From contig NZ_PCOC01000001.1 in the NCBI RefSeq assembly GCF_002975205.1, positions 372,001 through 436,000 on the forward strand: a stretch of 64,000 nucleotides of DNA, in the 5' to 3' direction. Made by a program: the position numbers and the translations under genes. The notes beneath the pieces were generated by a model, which saw nothing but the letters and a program-made list of their open reading frames with translations, did not search any database and was not told the origin of the DNA. Below, piece after piece: positions 62,788-64,000 of this stretch (its first letter is position 1; each line of letters opens with the position of its first letter). Source of the DNA: Ochrobactrum vermis. GTDB lineage: Bacteria; Pseudomonadota; Alphaproteobacteria; Rhizobiales; Rhizobiaceae.

Positions 62788-64000
62788 ATGTATGATTTTG
62801 CCGTAGCCTGGGACTGGCTGGGCTTCGCAGCGCGGTGGCTGCACGTGATTACCGCGATTGCGTGGATCGGCTCGTCCTTTTACTTCATTGCGCTCGATCT
62901 GGGTTTGCGCCAGCGTCCCGGCTTGCCGGCAGGCGCGCACGGCGAGGAATGGCAGGTCCATGGCGGTGGTTTCTATCACATCCAGAAATATCTGGTTGCG
63001 CCCGCCGAAATGCCGGAACACCTGACCTGGTTCAAATGGGAATCCTACGCCACCTGGCTGTCGGGCTTCACACTGCTCTGCATCGTCTATTATGCTGGCG
63101 CCGATCTCTACCTGATCGATCCGAATGTCCTCGATGTGTCTGTTCCGGTCGCTATCGCCATTTCCATCGGCTCGCTGGCGTTTGGCTGGATCGCCTACAA
63201 CACGATCTGCAAGCTCATGCTCGGCAAGAGCGATACGCTGCTGATGGTGATGCTCTATGTCGTGCTTGTGTTCGTTGCCTGGGGCTACACGCATCTGTTT
63301 ACCGGACGCGCCGCCTTCCTGCATCTTGGCGCGTTCACTGCCACGATCATGTCGGCCAATGTGTTCATGCTTATCATCCCGAACCAGAAGATCGTGGTGG
63401 CGGATCTGATCGCAGGCCGCAAGCCGGATCCGAAATACGGCAAGATCGCCAAGCAGCGTTCGACGCATAACAACTATCTGACGCTGCCTGTGCTGTTCCT
63501 GATGCTGTCGAACCACTATCCGCTGGCTTTCGGGACCGAATTCAACTGGATCATCGCCTCGCTGGTATTCCTGATGGGCGTCACGATCCGTCACTGGTTC
63601 AACACGCAGCACGCCCGCAAGGGCAGCCCGACCTGGACCTGGCTGGTAACGGTGATCCTGTTCATCATCATCATCTGGCTCTCGACGGTGCCGAAAGTTC
63701 TGACTGGTGAGCCGGAAGAACAAAAGGTCTCGGCATTGCAGCAATCCTTCATCTCGGACCCGCACTTTGAAAAAGTGCGGGATACCGTTATGGGGCGCTG
63801 CGCCATGTGCCATGCCAAGGAACCAGGCTGGGAAGGTATCATTGCGCCGCCGAAGGGCGTCGTGCTGGACACCGACCGGGACATCGCCGCGCATGCGCGT
63901 GAAATCTATTTGCAGGCAGGCCGTTCGCATGCCATGCCGCCCGCCAATGTCACTGGTGTGAGCGAAGAAGAGCGCCAGCTTCTTGCCTCCTGGTACCAGT
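62788..64000 (+). CDS. puuD: Membrane urate hydroxylase PuuD (partial, cut by window end)
   Basis: The 404 residues seen start MYDFAVAWDWLGFAARWLHVITAIAWIGSSFYF when read in two pieces and contain about eight membrane helices, RSTHNNYLTLPVLFLMLSNHYP, and a C-terminal cytochrome c motif RCAMCHAKEPGW (CxxCH). PuuD oxidises urate to 5-hydroxyisourate in the membrane and passes electrons to the respiratory chain, replacing a soluble uricase. No stop codon is reached before base 64000. The gene begins a unit divergent from the LysR gene. Confidence 0.93.
   Translation, partial: MYDFAVAWDWLGFAARWLHVITAIAWIGSSFYFIALDLGLRQRPGLPAGAHGEEWQVHGGGFYHIQKYLVAPAEMPEHLTWFKWESYATWLSGFTLLCIVYYAGADLYLIDPNVLDVSVPVAIAISIGSLAFGWIAYNTICKLMLGKSDTLLMVMLYVVLVFVAWGYTHLFTGRAAFLHLGAFTATIMSANVFMLIIPNQKIVVADLIAGRKPDPKYGKIAKQRSTHNNYLTLPVLFLMLSNHYPLAFGTEFNWIIASLVFLMGVTIRHWFNTQHARKGSPTWTWLVTVILFIIIIWLSTVPKVLTGEPEEQKVSALQQSFISDPHFEKVRDTVMGRCAMCHAKEPGWEGIIAPPKGVVLDTDRDIAAHAREIYLQAGRSHAMPPANVTGVSEEERQLLASWYQ

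Noticed and set aside
62440..63930. 496-codon minus-strand open frame
   Set aside because: Antisense to puuD and the start of the LysR gene; no recognisable domain, so it is a shadow.

Overview
The window is chromosomal DNA from an alphaproteobacterium of the order Rhizobiales, most likely the Brucella/Ochrobactrum group (Brucellaceae). The pointers are a SAM-II riboswitch in front of metZ, an ALA synthase (C4 haem pathway), an Omp2-type porin, an IalB protein, a NadQ-type regulator beside nadABC, a DUF1127 mini-protein, an alpha-r14-type sRNA, and about 100-base intergenic palindromic elements with TAGAGCG...CGCTCTA ends that resemble the Brucella Bru-RS repeats. No tRNA, rRNA, CRISPR array, transposase or phage gene was seen. 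The window opens in intergenic DNA and closes inside puuD.

Layout. 0-5 kb: metZ under a SAM-II riboswitch, dCTP deaminase, a GlxA-type AraC regulator, a small membrane protein and a CAP-domain exported protein. 5-17 kb: a MATE exporter, pyrD with a DUF952 partner, a coiled-coil exported protein, proline iminopeptidase, a convergent response regulator and transporter-fused hybrid kinase (CrbR/CrbS-like), mscL, an aminotransferase and hemA with a perfect FNR/FixK box. 17.7-21.7 kb: a surface-glycan cluster of one GT2 gene facing a four-gene operon (GT29/sialyltransferase-like, DxD glycosyltransferase, GT25, NodB-type deacetylase). 22-29 kb: DUF1127, a LysR gene divergent from lrgA-lrgB with two matching LysR boxes, an alpha-r14-type sRNA, a dioxygenase-hydrolase fusion next to a stand-alone paralogue, and a lipoprotein hydrolase.

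29-35.5 kb is a cofactor block: panC-panB, then the regulator nadQ and nadA-nadB-nadC, whose promoter carries two palindromic operators. 35.5-46 kb: fpr (FNR/FixK box), sodB divergent from a Cys-rich regulator, an MFS exporter, the two carboxy(nor)spermidine genes, a proline-racemase-family protein lacking both usual catalytic cysteines, NorM and IalB. 46.5-52 kb: a Cache-domain histidine kinase and LuxR regulator followed by a three-gene TakP-like TRAP importer, with a palindrome between the two units. 52-53.5 kb: a porin in AT-rich flanks. 53.9-64 kb: purine catabolism. XdhABC makes urate, PuuD oxidises it, UraH and the UraD half of a fusion give allantoin, the PuuE half opens allantoin, and a ureidoglycine aminohydrolase acts further down; a LysR gene divergent from puuD is the likely regulator.

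Most genes are ordinary housekeeping or accessory functions. The best new leads are the GT29-like glycan operon, the regulatory DNA that can be read directly (NadQ operators, paired LysR boxes, two FNR boxes, the TRAP palindrome), the sRNA with three anti-Shine-Dalgarno loops, the Ser/Thr proline-racemase homologue, and palindromic repeats that supply the stop codons of two genes.
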